Made by a program: the position numbers and the translations under genes
Notes under the pieces: model-generated
The model's input: only the letters and a program-made list of their open reading frames with translations
Databases searched by the model: none
Told to the model about the DNA's origin: nothing
Shown: positions 16,499 to 24,538 of the stretch, in pieces
Position numbering within the stretch: the stretch's first letter is position 1
Layout of the letters: each line of letters opens with the position of its first letter
From: Roseicyclus sp965662675
GTDB taxonomy: Bacteria > Pseudomonadota > Alphaproteobacteria > Rhodobacterales > Rhodobacteraceae
Length of the DNA stretch: 64,000 nt
Assembly (NCBI RefSeq): GCF_965662675.1
Contig: NZ_CBFIIK010000004.1
Span: forward strand, 1-64,000
Direction of reading: 5' to 3'

Positions 16499-17976
16499 TG
16501 CTGATCCAGGATCATGATCGCGCTGGCGGCTATTGGGGCTCGGTCTATGCCTTTACGGCGGTAAAAGGGCTTCAGGTCATTATCGACGGGCCGGTGGGAT
16601 GCGAGAACCTGCCGGTGACGAGCGTTTTGCATTACACCGACGGCTTGCCGCCGCATGAATTGCCCATCGTCACCACGGGTCTGGGCGAGGAAGAACTGGG
16701 CCGCGACGGGACCGAAGGCGCGATGAAGCGCGCTTGGGGCGTGCTTGATCCGGCGCTTCCGTCTGTCGTCGTCACCGGCTCCATCGCCGAGATGATCGGT
16801 GGCGGCGTGACGCCGATGGGCACCAATATCCAGCGTTTCTTGCCGCGCACCATCGACGAGGATCAATGGGAATCGGCCGACCGCGCCATGACCTGGATCT
16901 TTACCGAGTTCGGCATGACCAAGGGGCGCATGCCGCCGGAAAAGCCGCGCGAAGAGGGTGCGGCGCCGCGCGTCAATATCCTCGGGCCGATGTATGGCAC
17001 CTTCAACATGCCATCGGATCTGCACGAGATACGGCGGCTGGTCGAAGGGATCGGGGCCGATGTCAATATGGTCATGCCCTTGGGCAGCCATCTGGCCGAG
17101 ATGCGCAACCTTGTGAATGCGGATGTGAACATCTGCATGTATCGCGAATTTGGCCGCGGGCTTTGCGAGGTTCTGGGCAAGCCCTATCTGCAAGCGCCCA
17201 TCGGGGTGGAGAGCACCACGAAATTCCTGCGCAAGCTGGGCGAATTGCTGGGTCTTGACCCCGAGCCCTTCATCGCGCGCGAAAAGCATTCGACGATCAA
17301 GCCGGTTTGGGATCTGTGGCGCTCGGTGACGCAGGATTTCTTTGCTACGGCCAGTTTCGGCATCGTCGCGAACGAGACCTACGCCCGCGGTGTGCGGCAG
17401 TTCCTCGAGACCGATCTTGGCCTGCCTTGTGCTTTCGCGGTTGCCCGTGTCGCTGGGCGCAAGACCGACAATGACCAAGTGCGCGCGCTGGTGGCCCAAA
17501 AACGGCCGCTGATCTTGATGGGCTCGATCAACGAAAAGATGTATCTGGCCGAGATGGCGGCCGGTCATGGACCCAAGCCCGCCTTTATTCCAGCGAGCTT
17601 CCCCGGTGCCGCCATCCGGCGCGCCACGGGCACGCCCTTCATGGGCTATGCCGGCGCAACCTACATGTTGCAGGAGGTCTGCAACGGGCTGTTCGACGCG
17701 CTGTTCCATATCCTGCCCTTGGGCAGCCAGATGGACAGCACCGAGGCCACGCCCACCACGCTGCGCCGCGATTTCCCATGGGATGTGGACGCGCAAGCGT
17801 TGCTTGACCGGATCGTGGCCGAGCACCCGATTTTGACCCGCATTTCCGCCGCCAAGACCTTGCGCGACGCTGCCGAGAAGACGGCGCTCGCCAATGGGGC
17901 GGAACGGGTGATGAAGGATACCGTCCGCGCGCTGGCGCCGGCGGGGTTTGATTTCAACGAGGGAGAGGAAAGATGA
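16498..17976 (+). CDS. bchZ: Chlorophyllide a reductase subunit Z
   Basis: 492 aa NifK-like partner of BchY. It starts with the family N-terminus LIQDHDRAGGYWGSVYAFTA and DGPVGCENLPVTSVLHYTDG, which holds a cluster or substrate-site Cys. The 3' end overlaps pufQ by four bases (ATGA), so transcription of bchCXYZ can run into puf, as in the Rhodobacter superoperon. Confidence 0.95.
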   Translation: MLIQDHDRAGGYWGSVYAFTAVKGLQVIIDGPVGCENLPVTSVLHYTDGLPPHELPIVTTGLGEEELGRDGTEGAMKRAWGVLDPALPSVVVTGSIAEMIGGGVTPMGTNIQRFLPRTIDEDQWESADRAMTWIFTEFGMTKGRMPPEKPREEGAAPRVNILGPMYGTFNMPSDLHEIRRLVEGIGADVNMVMPLGSHLAEMRNLVNADVNICMYREFGRGLCEVLGKPYLQAPIGVESTTKFLRKLGELLGLDPEPFIAREKHSTIKPVWDLWRSVTQDFFATASFGIVANETYARGVRQFLETDLGLPCAFAVARVAGRKTDNDQVRALVAQKRPLILMGSINEKMYLAEMAAGHGPKPAFIPASFPGAAIRRATGTPFMGYAGATYMLQEVCNGLFDALFHILPLGSQMDSTEATPTTLRRDFPWDVDAQALLDRIVAEHPILTRISAAKTLRDAAEKTALANGAERVMKDTVRALAPAGFDFNEGEER

Positions 17977-18191
17977 CGGACTTCACCTCCGACCATCAGG
18001 TCGCGCGGCACAAGACGCCAAAGGCCGAATTCATGGTCTATTTCGGAATTATTTTCGTGGCGACGCTGCCACTGGCGACCCTGACCTGGGCGCTGGCGGC
18101 GGTCCGCACGGGCAGCCTTACCGAGAAAGGCCCCATCAAGCGGGCCTGGAGCCAGGCACGCATCATCACACCGATGATCTTTTCGGCGTGA
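17973..18191 (+). CDS. pufQ: PufQ, puf operon assembly factor
   Basis: 72 aa with one membrane segment (FMVYFGIIFVATLPLATLTWALA). PufQ stimulates bacteriochlorophyll formation and is thought to carry pigment to assembling complexes. GAGAGG lies just upstream of the ATG. A slightly longer frame from 17948 in another phase is a shadow. The end of the gene is 214 bases from pufB. Confidence 0.9.
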   Translation: MTDFTSDHQVARHKTPKAEFMVYFGIIFVATLPLATLTWALAAVRTGSLTEKGPIKRAWSQARIITPMIFSA

Positions 18192-18405
18192 TACGGCCCT
18201 GACCTGCCCATTCGTGCCTGTCGTCAGACCACAGGCGGGCGGCCAAAGCCAACACGAGACACTCGGCGTGACGACCGGAGCCGATACTGAATTCACCCAA
18301 TTCCGCGCAAGTGGGCTGGGGTGGATGGCCGACAGGGCAATGAGGCCTTGTCGGGGCCCGGCCGCGGGGTTCGCGGCATCGGTCTAACGTTCCGGAGGAA
18401 AGTTA
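18192..18405 (+). other. pufQ-pufB intercistronic leader
   Basis: 214 bases without a gene. They contain the hairpin at 18329-18354 and a strong ribosome binding site CGGAGGAAAG (18393-18402) before pufB. No TGT-N12-ACA site is present. In related bacteria the puf mRNA is processed in this region, and the 5' hairpin of pufB contributes to stability. Confidence 0.6.
18329..18354 (+). other. RNA hairpin 5' of pufB
   Basis: CCGACAGGGC (18329-18338) pairs with GCCTTGTCGG (18345-18354) through ten pairs, one of them G-U, around the loop AATGAG. No T run follows, so it is more likely an mRNA stability or processing element than a terminator. Confidence 0.6.
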
Positions 18406-18555
18406 ATGGCTGATAATTCCGACCTGTCCTTCACGGGTCTTACCGACGAGCAGGCGCAAGAGCTGCACGCGGTGTACATGAGCGGGCTCTGGCTGTTTGC
18501 GGCCGTCGCCTTGGTTGCTCATCTCGCCACGTACATCTGGGCGCCCTGGTTCTGA
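18406..18555 (+). CDS. pufB: Light-harvesting 1 beta polypeptide
   Basis: 49 aa. The N-terminal half is polar (TGLTDEQAQELHAVYMSG) and is followed by one membrane helix. His39 in ALVAHLATYIW is the bacteriochlorophyll ligand, and the end WAPWF is typical of LH1 beta. CGGAGGAAAG supplies the ribosome binding site. pufA follows after 15 bases. Confidence 0.96.
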   Translation: MADNSDLSFTGLTDEQAQELHAVYMSGLWLFAAVALVAHLATYIWAPWF

Positions 18556-18570
18556 GGAAGGAGCAACAAC

Positions 18571-18735
18571 ATGGCTAAGTTCTACAAGATCTGGCTTATT
18601 TTCGACCCCCGCCGCGTGTTCGTGGCGCAGGGCGTGTTCCTGTTCCTTCTCGCGGCGATGATCCACCTGGTGGTTCTTTCGTCCGGTCTGAACTGGTTCG
18701 AGTCCGCTGCTGCAACCGCAGGGTTCGGCGGCTGA
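18571..18735 (+). CDS. pufA: Light-harvesting 1 alpha polypeptide
   Basis: 54 aa. The N-terminus KFYKIWLIFDPRRVFVAQG is the LH1 alpha signature, and His32 in AAMIHLVVLSS ligates bacteriochlorophyll. It pairs with PufB to form the LH1 ring around the reaction centre. GAAGGAG precedes the start. Hairpins follow before pufL. Confidence 0.96.
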   Translation: MAKFYKIWLIFDPRRVFVAQGVFLFLLAAMIHLVVLSSGLNWFESAAATAGFGG

Positions 18736-18742
18736 ACCGACC

Positions 18743-18763
18743 CCGCGCCAGTCGATGGCGCGG
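18743..18763 (+). other. RNA hairpin 1 in pufA-pufL spacer
   Basis: CCGCGCCA pairs with TGGCGCGG around the loop GTCGA, an eight-pair stem eight bases after the pufA stop. Hairpins at this place in Rhodobacter stabilise the pufBA part of the message and raise LH1 over reaction centre output. Confidence 0.7.
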
Positions 18764-18771
18764 AGACCTTT

Positions 18772-18805
18772 GCTGCGGGCGGGCCCATTCCGGTTCGCCC
18801 GCAGC
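18772..18805 (+). other. RNA hairpin 2 in pufA-pufL spacer
   Basis: GCTGCGGGCG pairs with CGCCCGCAGC in a perfect ten-pair stem around a 14-base loop. A weak T stretch (ATTTTATT at 18815-18822) lies ten bases beyond, so partial termination is conceivable, but the expected role is 3' protection of the pufBA segment. Confidence 0.75.
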
Positions 18806-18874
18806 GATCCGAACGATTTTATTGACGGCTGACCGGCACTGCCCGTTGACGCCGCCGAACGCGGAGACAGACGC

Positions 18875-19777
18875 ATGGCTTTGCTAAGCTTCGAGAAAAA
18901 GTATCGCGTCCGCGGAGGGACGCTGATTGGCGGCGATCTGTTCGACTTCTGGGTTGGGCCCTTCTACGTGGGCTTTTTCGGGGTCACGACAGCCTTTTTC
19001 GCCTTGTTGGGCACGATCTTGATCTTCTGGGGAGCTGCCATGGATGGCAACTTCAACCCGTGGACGATCAACATCGCGCCCCCTGACCTGAGCTACGGGC
19101 TTGGGTTTGCACCGCTCATGGAGGGCGGTCTTTGGCAGATCATCACCTTCTGCGCGATCGGGGCCTTTGTGTCCTGGGCGCTGCGCGAGGTCGAGATCAG
19201 CCGAAAGCTCGGCATGGGATATCATGTTCCCATCGCTTTCGGCTTTGCGATTTTCGCCTATGTGACGCTGGTTGTATTCCGCCCGCTCTTGATGGGCGCT
19301 TGGGGGCATGCTTTCCCCTACGGTATTTTCAGCCACCTCGATTGGGTGTCGAATGTCGGCTACGCCTATCTGCACTTCCACTATAACCCTGCGCATATGA
19401 TAGCGGTCTCGTTCTTCTTCGCGACGACCTTCGCGCTTGCGCTGCATGGTGGTTTGATCTTGTCGGCGGCGAACCCCGAAAAGGGCGAGCAAGCCAAGAC
19501 GCCGGATCATGAAGACACGTTTTTCCGGGATTTCATCGGCTATTCGATCGGCACCTTGGGCATCCACCGTGTGGGTCTGTTGTTGGCGTTGAATGCAGGT
19601 TTCTGGAGTGCCGTCTGTATCATCATCTCTGGCCCGGTCTGGACCTCCGGCTGGCCCGAATGGTGGAATTGGTGGCTCGATCTGCCGATCTGGCCCGATG
19701 CAGGCCCGGTGCATACGTCCACTTTCCTTGAGACTTACGGCACCAACGCGCCCGTCGTCGCAGGAGGGACCAACTAA
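18875..19777 (+). CDS. pufL: Photosynthetic reaction centre L subunit
   Basis: 300 aa, five membrane helices. It binds half the pigments of the reaction centre and the quinone QA-side electron path. FHYNPAHMIAVSFFFA carries the accessory pigment and special-pair His region, and TLGIHRVGLLLALNAGF is the non-heme iron/QB His region. The C-terminus is about 18 residues longer than the 282 aa Rhodobacter sphaeroides protein (ending TSTFLETYGTNAPVVAGGTN). The stop overlaps the pufM start by one base. Confidence 0.97.
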   Translation: MALLSFEKKYRVRGGTLIGGDLFDFWVGPFYVGFFGVTTAFFALLGTILIFWGAAMDGNFNPWTINIAPPDLSYGLGFAPLMEGGLWQIITFCAIGAFVSWALREVEISRKLGMGYHVPIAFGFAIFAYVTLVVFRPLLMGAWGHAFPYGIFSHLDWVSNVGYAYLHFHYNPAHMIAVSFFFATTFALALHGGLILSAANPEKGEQAKTPDHEDTFFRDFIGYSIGTLGIHRVGLLLALNAGFWSAVCIIISGPVWTSGWPEWWNWWLDLPIWPDAGPVHTSTFLETYGTNAPVVAGGTN

Positions 19778-20781
19778 TGGCCTACTTCGAATATCAAAAC
19801 ATCTTCACTCAGGTGCAGGTGCGTGGCGAGCCCGAGATGGGCATGGCCATGGAAGACAATATCCAAGGTGGTGACCGCACCCGTACGGCGACATTCTCGA
19901 ACCTCGCCGGGTGGTTGGGTAACGCACAGATCGGCCCGATCTATCTGGGCTGGGCTGGCGTCATCAGCCTTGCGACTGGCCTGTTGTGGTTCAACATCGT
20001 TGGCCTGAACATGCTGGCGCAGGTCGATTGGTCGCTGACGCAATTCGTCCGGCAGCTGTTTTGGCTGGCGCTCGAACCGCCAGGGCCGGAGCATGGGTTG
20101 TCGATGCCGCCGCTCAACGATGGCGGTTGGTACATCATCTCGAGCTTCTTCTTGCTGGTCTCGGTGATGGCGTGGTGGCTGCGGACCTATCTCTTGGCGG
20201 CACAGCACAAGATGGGCAAACATATCGCTTGGGCCTTCTTGGCGGCGATCTGGCTGTTCCTTGTCTTGGGCCTGTTCCGTCCCGTCTTGATGGGATCATG
20301 GAGCGAGGCGGTGCCTTACGGCATCTTCCCGCACCTCGATTGGACCACAGCGTTTTCGATCCGCTACGGGAACCTCTACTACAACCCGTTCCACGCGCTT
20401 TCGATCGTGTTCCTTTATGGTTCGGTCCTGCTCTTCGCGATGCATGGCGCGACCATTCTGGCGGTTTCGCGTTATGGCGGCGACCGCGAGTTGGAACAGA
20501 TCTATGACCGCGGCACGGCATCGGAACGCGCTGGCCTGTTCTGGCGTTGGACCATGGGCTTCAACGCCACGATGGAAGGTATCCATCGCTGGGCGTGGTG
20601 GTTCGCGGTGCTGACCCCCATCACCGGCGGGATCGGTATCTTGCTGACAGGCACAGTCGTGGACAACTGGTTCATCTGGGCCATCGAACACAACTTCGCA
20701 CCCGAATATCTGGGCGCTTATGGCTACGAGGCCTATGGCACCTATCAAGATTTTGGTGGCGTCCCGGCGGGAGGTAACTGA
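19777..20781 (+). CDS. pufM: Photosynthetic reaction centre M subunit
   Basis: 334 aa, five membrane helices, partner of PufL. Family segments are GPIYLGWAGVISLATG, GIFPHLDWTTAFSIRYGN, YYNPFHALSIVFLYGS with the special-pair His, and MEGIHRWAWWFAVLTPITGGIG with the iron-ligand His. It begins at the pufL stop and is followed three bases later by pufC. Confidence 0.97.
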   Translation: MAYFEYQNIFTQVQVRGEPEMGMAMEDNIQGGDRTRTATFSNLAGWLGNAQIGPIYLGWAGVISLATGLLWFNIVGLNMLAQVDWSLTQFVRQLFWLALEPPGPEHGLSMPPLNDGGWYIISSFFLLVSVMAWWLRTYLLAAQHKMGKHIAWAFLAAIWLFLVLGLFRPVLMGSWSEAVPYGIFPHLDWTTAFSIRYGNLYYNPFHALSIVFLYGSVLLFAMHGATILAVSRYGGDRELEQIYDRGTASERAGLFWRWTMGFNATMEGIHRWAWWFAVLTPITGGIGILLTGTVVDNWFIWAIEHNFAPEYLGAYGYEAYGTYQDFGGVPAGGN

Positions 20782-20784
20782 GCC

Positions 20785-21882
20785 ATGTTTCCCAAGTGGT
20801 TTGACAATTGGAGCAAGGACAACCCGACCAACATCTTCGGCCCCGCCATTGCGGTCGGTGTCGCGGGATCGGCGGTGTTCGTGGCGGCGATGATTGTTGG
20901 CTTCGGCCAGCCCTTCCCGACCGAAAGCCAACAGACAGGCCCACGCGGCACCGGCATGCATGTGCAGGAGTTCGTGAGCGATCTGGCGGTCTATCCTGAT
21001 GTTGAGGGCTTCTTTACCTCGGAACCGATCCTTCCCGCCGAGGGTGCGGCAGTGATGGGCAGCGCCGATGGCGTTCCCCCCGCGCTGGCGAACCTGACGC
21101 CGGAGAACTACGATCGACTGGTCACCGCGATGCGGGATTGGACGGGCATCCCCGATCTGCTTGAGCCGGGTAACGACAGTTACCAGACCCAAGTCGCCTA
21201 TTCGATGATCGAGATGACTCAGAACATCAACCAGAACTGGATCGGCCATGTTCAGGCCAATGCCGAGGTGGGGGTGACTTGCTATACCTGTCACCGCGGT
21301 CAGGCCGTGCCGAACAACGTCTGGTTCAAGGTCAGCCCGGTCAATGCCAATGTGGCGGGATGGTCGGCTAACCAGAACCGGGTCACGATGGTGAGCAATT
21401 TCACCTCGCTGCCCTCGGATTACCTCGAGACCTATCTGCTTGCGGATGAAAGCGGGAATTATGCCCAGATCGCCGTGCATGATCTGGAAAGCCGCGTGCA
21501 GCAGCAACCGGGTGATCCGCTGATCCAACAGGCCGAGCGCACCTATGCCTTCATGAATTACTTCGCGAATTCATTGGGTGTGAACTGTGTGTTCTGCCAC
21601 AACAGCCGCGCCTTCTATGATCCCGGCCAAGTGACCCCGCAATGGGCCACGGCAAGCCTTGGCATCGCGATGGTTCAGGAAACGCTCGAGCTTTATATCT
21701 TGCCCTTGCAAGATGTGCTGCCCGCCGAGCGTCTGGGCCCGGTCTATGCCGATGTTCCCAAGCTCGCCTGCCGCACCTGCCATCAAGGCGAGCAGCAGCC
21801 GCTTAATGGGTTGAACGTGATCCGAAACTGGCCCGAGCTTGCCGTCCTTGACGGTGCGCCGGACTACGCGGCCTTCGAGTAG
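20785..21882 (+). CDS. pufC: Reaction centre cytochrome c subunit, triheme type
   Basis: 365 aa. PufC sits on the periplasmic face of the reaction centre and re-reduces the special pair. An N-terminal helix (residues 20-40, no lipobox Cys) anchors it. Only three heme motifs are present: CYTCH (166-170), CVFCH (268-272) and CRTCH (329-333). The place of the first heme of tetraheme PufC, after AMRDW, reads TGIPDLLEPGND and has no Cys. The former axial Met116 remains, as do Met141/144, His155 and Met257. A triheme form is known from Rhodovulum sulfidophilum. No pufX follows. Confidence 0.96.
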   Translation: MFPKWFDNWSKDNPTNIFGPAIAVGVAGSAVFVAAMIVGFGQPFPTESQQTGPRGTGMHVQEFVSDLAVYPDVEGFFTSEPILPAEGAAVMGSADGVPPALANLTPENYDRLVTAMRDWTGIPDLLEPGNDSYQTQVAYSMIEMTQNINQNWIGHVQANAEVGVTCYTCHRGQAVPNNVWFKVSPVNANVAGWSANQNRVTMVSNFTSLPSDYLETYLLADESGNYAQIAVHDLESRVQQQPGDPLIQQAERTYAFMNYFANSLGVNCVFCHNSRAFYDPGQVTPQWATASLGIAMVQETLELYILPLQDVLPAERLGPVYADVPKLACRTCHQGEQQPLNGLNVIRNWPELAVLDGAPDYAAFE

Positions 21883-21913
21883 GGTCATGCGGGCCGCGGC
21901 CCATATCGCATGC

Positions 21914-21943
21914 GACCGGGGGCGGGCAGCCTCGCCCCCGGTC
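21914..21943 (+). terminator. Hairpin after pufC
   Basis: GACCGGGGGCG pairs with CGCCCCCGGTC, a perfect 11-pair stem with an eight-base loop, 31 bases after the pufC stop. No T run follows, so it may be a 3' stabiliser or a Rho-assisted end rather than a full intrinsic terminator. dxs follows on the same strand. Confidence 0.6.
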
Positions 21944-22050
21944 ACGCTTGACCCTTACGTCCCTTCGTGAGGTGCCTTTAGCCGCGGGCGGGTCAGACCC
22001 TGTCCGCGGTTTTTCCGTCTCTCCACCGCCGGTTCGGGAGGACCAGCAAA

Positions 22051-23970
22051 ATGACCGACAGACCCCATACCCCCGTTCTTGATCGTGTGACTTATCCCGC
22101 CGATCTGCGGCGATTGACCGATCATGAGCTGAAACAATGCGCCGATGAACTGCGCGCCGAGACGATCTCGGCGGTGTCGGAAACCGGCGGGCATCTGGGA
22201 TCTTCGCTGGGTGTGGTGGAGCTGACCGTCGCAATCCACGCGGTCTTCAACACGCCCTATGACAAACTCGTTTGGGATGTGGGCCACCAGTGCTACCCGC
22301 ACAAGATCGTCACGGGCCGCCGCGACCGCATCCGCACGCTGCGCCAGAAGGATGGGCTGTCGGGCTTCACCAAGCGGTCGGAATCCGATTACGACCCTTT
22401 CGGTGCGGCGCATTCTTCTACAAGTATTTCCGCAGCGCTGGGTTTCGCCATGGCGCGCGAGATGGGGCAGGCGACGGGCGATGCGATCGCCGTGATCGGC
22501 GACGGCTCGATCAGCGCGGGCATGGCCTATGAGGCGCTGAACAATGCCGGCCATATCGGCCGCCGTCTGTTCGTGATCCTCAACGACAACGACATGTCCA
22601 TTGCGCCGCCGACGGGGGCGATGTCGAGCTATCTGGCGGGACTGGCCAAGAACTCGCCCTTGGCCGCACTCAAGGACATCGCTGATGGCGTCGCAGCGCA
22701 TTTGCCCGAACCACTGCGCCAAGGCGCGGAACGCGCCCGTGAACTGGTGACCGGCCACCAGAAATCCGCGACGCTATTCGAACACTTGGGCTTTACCTAT
22801 ATCGGCCCGGTCGATGGGCATGACATGAGCCAGCTTTTGAACGTGCTGCGCAGCGCCAAGGCGCGGGCGACAGGCCCCGTTTTGATCCATGCCGTTACCG
22901 TCAAGGGCAAGGGCTATGCCCCTGCCGAACTGTCGGATGATTGCTATCACGGCGTGAACAAGTTCGATGTCGCGACCGGGGTGCAGAAGAAATCAACGCC
23001 CAATGCGCCGGCCTATACCAATGTCTTCGGTGAATGCCTCAAGCGGCACGCCGAGACCGACAGCCGGATCGTGGGCATCACCGCTGCCATGCCGGGGGGC
23101 ACGGGATTGAATATCCTGCAAAAGGCGATGCCCGGCCGTGTCTTCGATGTGGGGATCGCCGAGCAACACGCTGTGACCTTTGCCGCCGGGATGGCGGCGG
23201 GGGGGATGCGGCCCTTCTGCGCGATTTACTCCAGCTTCTTGCAGCGCGGCTATGATCAGGTCGTCCATGATGTGGCCCTGCAAAACCTGCCCGTTCGCTT
23301 CATGATCGACCGCGCGGGCCTTGTTGGGGCCGATGGGCCGACCCATGCGGGCGCTTTCGATATCGGGTTTCTGGCCGCGCTGCCCAACATGACCGTCATG
23401 GCCTGCGCCGATGAGGCCGAGATGGTGCATATGATGGCCACCGCCGCTGCCCATGACAGCGGACCCATCGCACTGCGCTATCCGCGGGGCGAAGGCACCG
23501 GCGTGCCGATGCCCCAGACGGGTGAGGTTCTGGACATCGGCCGTGGCCGTATCTTGCAACAAGGGCGCGATGTCGCGATCCTGAGTTTCGGTGCGCATCT
23601 GGCCGAAGCAACCGATGCCGCGCGCGCGCTCGAGGCGCGGGGGCTGAGCGTCACCATCGCGGATGCGCGTTTCGCAAAGCCGCTCGACACCGGGCTGGTG
23701 GATCAGCTGGTGGCGGGGCATGGTGCGCTGATCACGGTCGAACAGGGCGCGATGCTGGGCTTTGGTGCAATCGTCTTGCACCATTTGGCGGCCACGGGCC
23801 AACTTGATGGCGGCGTGGCGATCCGCACCCTGTGCTTGCCCGACCGGTTCATCGATCAAGCGGGGCCTGCGGAGATGTATGCCGATGCGGGGCTGACGGC
23901 CGACGATATCGCCAATGCGGCATTGGATGCTTTGGGCGTTGCCACATTAAGCGGAAAAGCCCGCGCCTGA
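22051..23970 (+). CDS. dxs: 1-deoxy-D-xylulose-5-phosphate synthase
   Basis: 639 aa thiamine diphosphate enzyme, the first step of the MEP isoprenoid pathway. GDGSISAGMAYEALNNAG is the TPP-binding motif, GHQCYPHKI holds the early catalytic His, and DVGIAEQHAVTFAAGMA is the transketolase-like pyrimidine domain. GGAGG lies nine bases before the ATG. Its place between pufC and idi in the photosynthesis cluster suggests a pathway-dedicated copy; another copy may exist elsewhere in the genome. Confidence 0.95.
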   Translation: MTDRPHTPVLDRVTYPADLRRLTDHELKQCADELRAETISAVSETGGHLGSSLGVVELTVAIHAVFNTPYDKLVWDVGHQCYPHKIVTGRRDRIRTLRQKDGLSGFTKRSESDYDPFGAAHSSTSISAALGFAMAREMGQATGDAIAVIGDGSISAGMAYEALNNAGHIGRRLFVILNDNDMSIAPPTGAMSSYLAGLAKNSPLAALKDIADGVAAHLPEPLRQGAERARELVTGHQKSATLFEHLGFTYIGPVDGHDMSQLLNVLRSAKARATGPVLIHAVTVKGKGYAPAELSDDCYHGVNKFDVATGVQKKSTPNAPAYTNVFGECLKRHAETDSRIVGITAAMPGGTGLNILQKAMPGRVFDVGIAEQHAVTFAAGMAAGGMRPFCAIYSSFLQRGYDQVVHDVALQNLPVRFMIDRAGLVGADGPTHAGAFDIGFLAALPNMTVMACADEAEMVHMMATAAAHDSGPIALRYPRGEGTGVPMPQTGEVLDIGRGRILQQGRDVAILSFGAHLAEATDAARALEARGLSVTIADARFAKPLDTGLVDQLVAGHGALITVEQGAMLGFGAIVLHHLAATGQLDGGVAIRTLCLPDRFIDQAGPAEMYADAGLTADDIANAALDALGVATLSGKARA

Positions 23971-23995
23971 GGGTGCGGGCCTGCGTCAGGATCAG

Positions 23996-24017
23996 GGGCG
24001 CTGTTGGCGCCCTTTTT
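23996..24017. terminator. Intrinsic terminator between dxs and idi
   Basis: GGGCGC pairs with GCGCCC around TGTTG and is followed by five T (24013-24017). It ends the plus-strand puf-dxs transcript, 25 bases after the dxs stop. A second stem, GCCCGC with GCGGGC, spans the dxs stop codon (about 23959-23980). Confidence 0.8.
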
Positions 24018-24538
24018 CATGCGGTTTGAAAGATGACGCTGACATGGTCGCGCAGGTAGATCTGCAGCCATGGGGTAAAACCCGCGGGCTTTGTGGCCAC
24101 TTCTTCTATAAGATTTGGCAGAGGCGTCCAGATCGTATCCATCACCTCGTCCGGGTTGGGGACGGGTTCATGCCCCTCGGCCAAGTCGCCCACGAAGATA
24201 TCGACGACCTCATGCTCGATCAGCCCGCCGCCGACATCGGCGCGATATTCGACCGTATCGCGAAAGCGCAGCGTGACATCCTCCAGCCCTAGCTCTTGGT
24301 TCAAGCGACGCGTGGCGCAATCAAGCGACGCCTCGTCCCAATGGGGATGGGTGCAGCAGGTATTCGCCCATAGCCCCGGCGTGTGATACTTGCCCATCGC
24401 CCGGCGTTGCAGCAGCACCTTGTCGCCGCGCATCAAGAAGACGGAAATCGCCTTGTGCCGGAGGCCCTTGATATGCGCCTCGAGCTTTTCTACCGGGGTC
24501 AATGTGCCGTTCACCCAGGCCGGGATCATCTCGGTCAT
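24017..24538 (-). CDS. idi: Isopentenyl-diphosphate delta-isomerase (type I)
   Basis: 173 aa Nudix-fold enzyme that interconverts IPP and DMAPP. The catalytic Cys is in LWANTCCTHPHWDE, and the Nudix-like region includes ATRRLNQELGL. It overlaps the bchP stop (ATGA). Placed last in the bchG-PucC-like-bchP-idi operon, it supplies the allylic starter for carotenoid and phytyl chains. Confidence 0.95.
   Translation of the reverse strand: MTEMIPAWVNGTLTPVEKLEAHIKGLRHKAISVFLMRGDKVLLQRRAMGKYHTPGLWANTCCTHPHWDEASLDCATRRLNQELGLEDVTLRFRDTVEYRADVGGGLIEHEVVDIFVGDLAEGHEPVPNPDEVMDTIWTPLPNLIEEVATKPAGFTPWLQIYLRDHVSVIFQTA

Noticed and set aside
21883..22050. pufX after pufM or pufC
   Set aside because: No small membrane ORF is present in this gap; pufM is followed directly by pufC.
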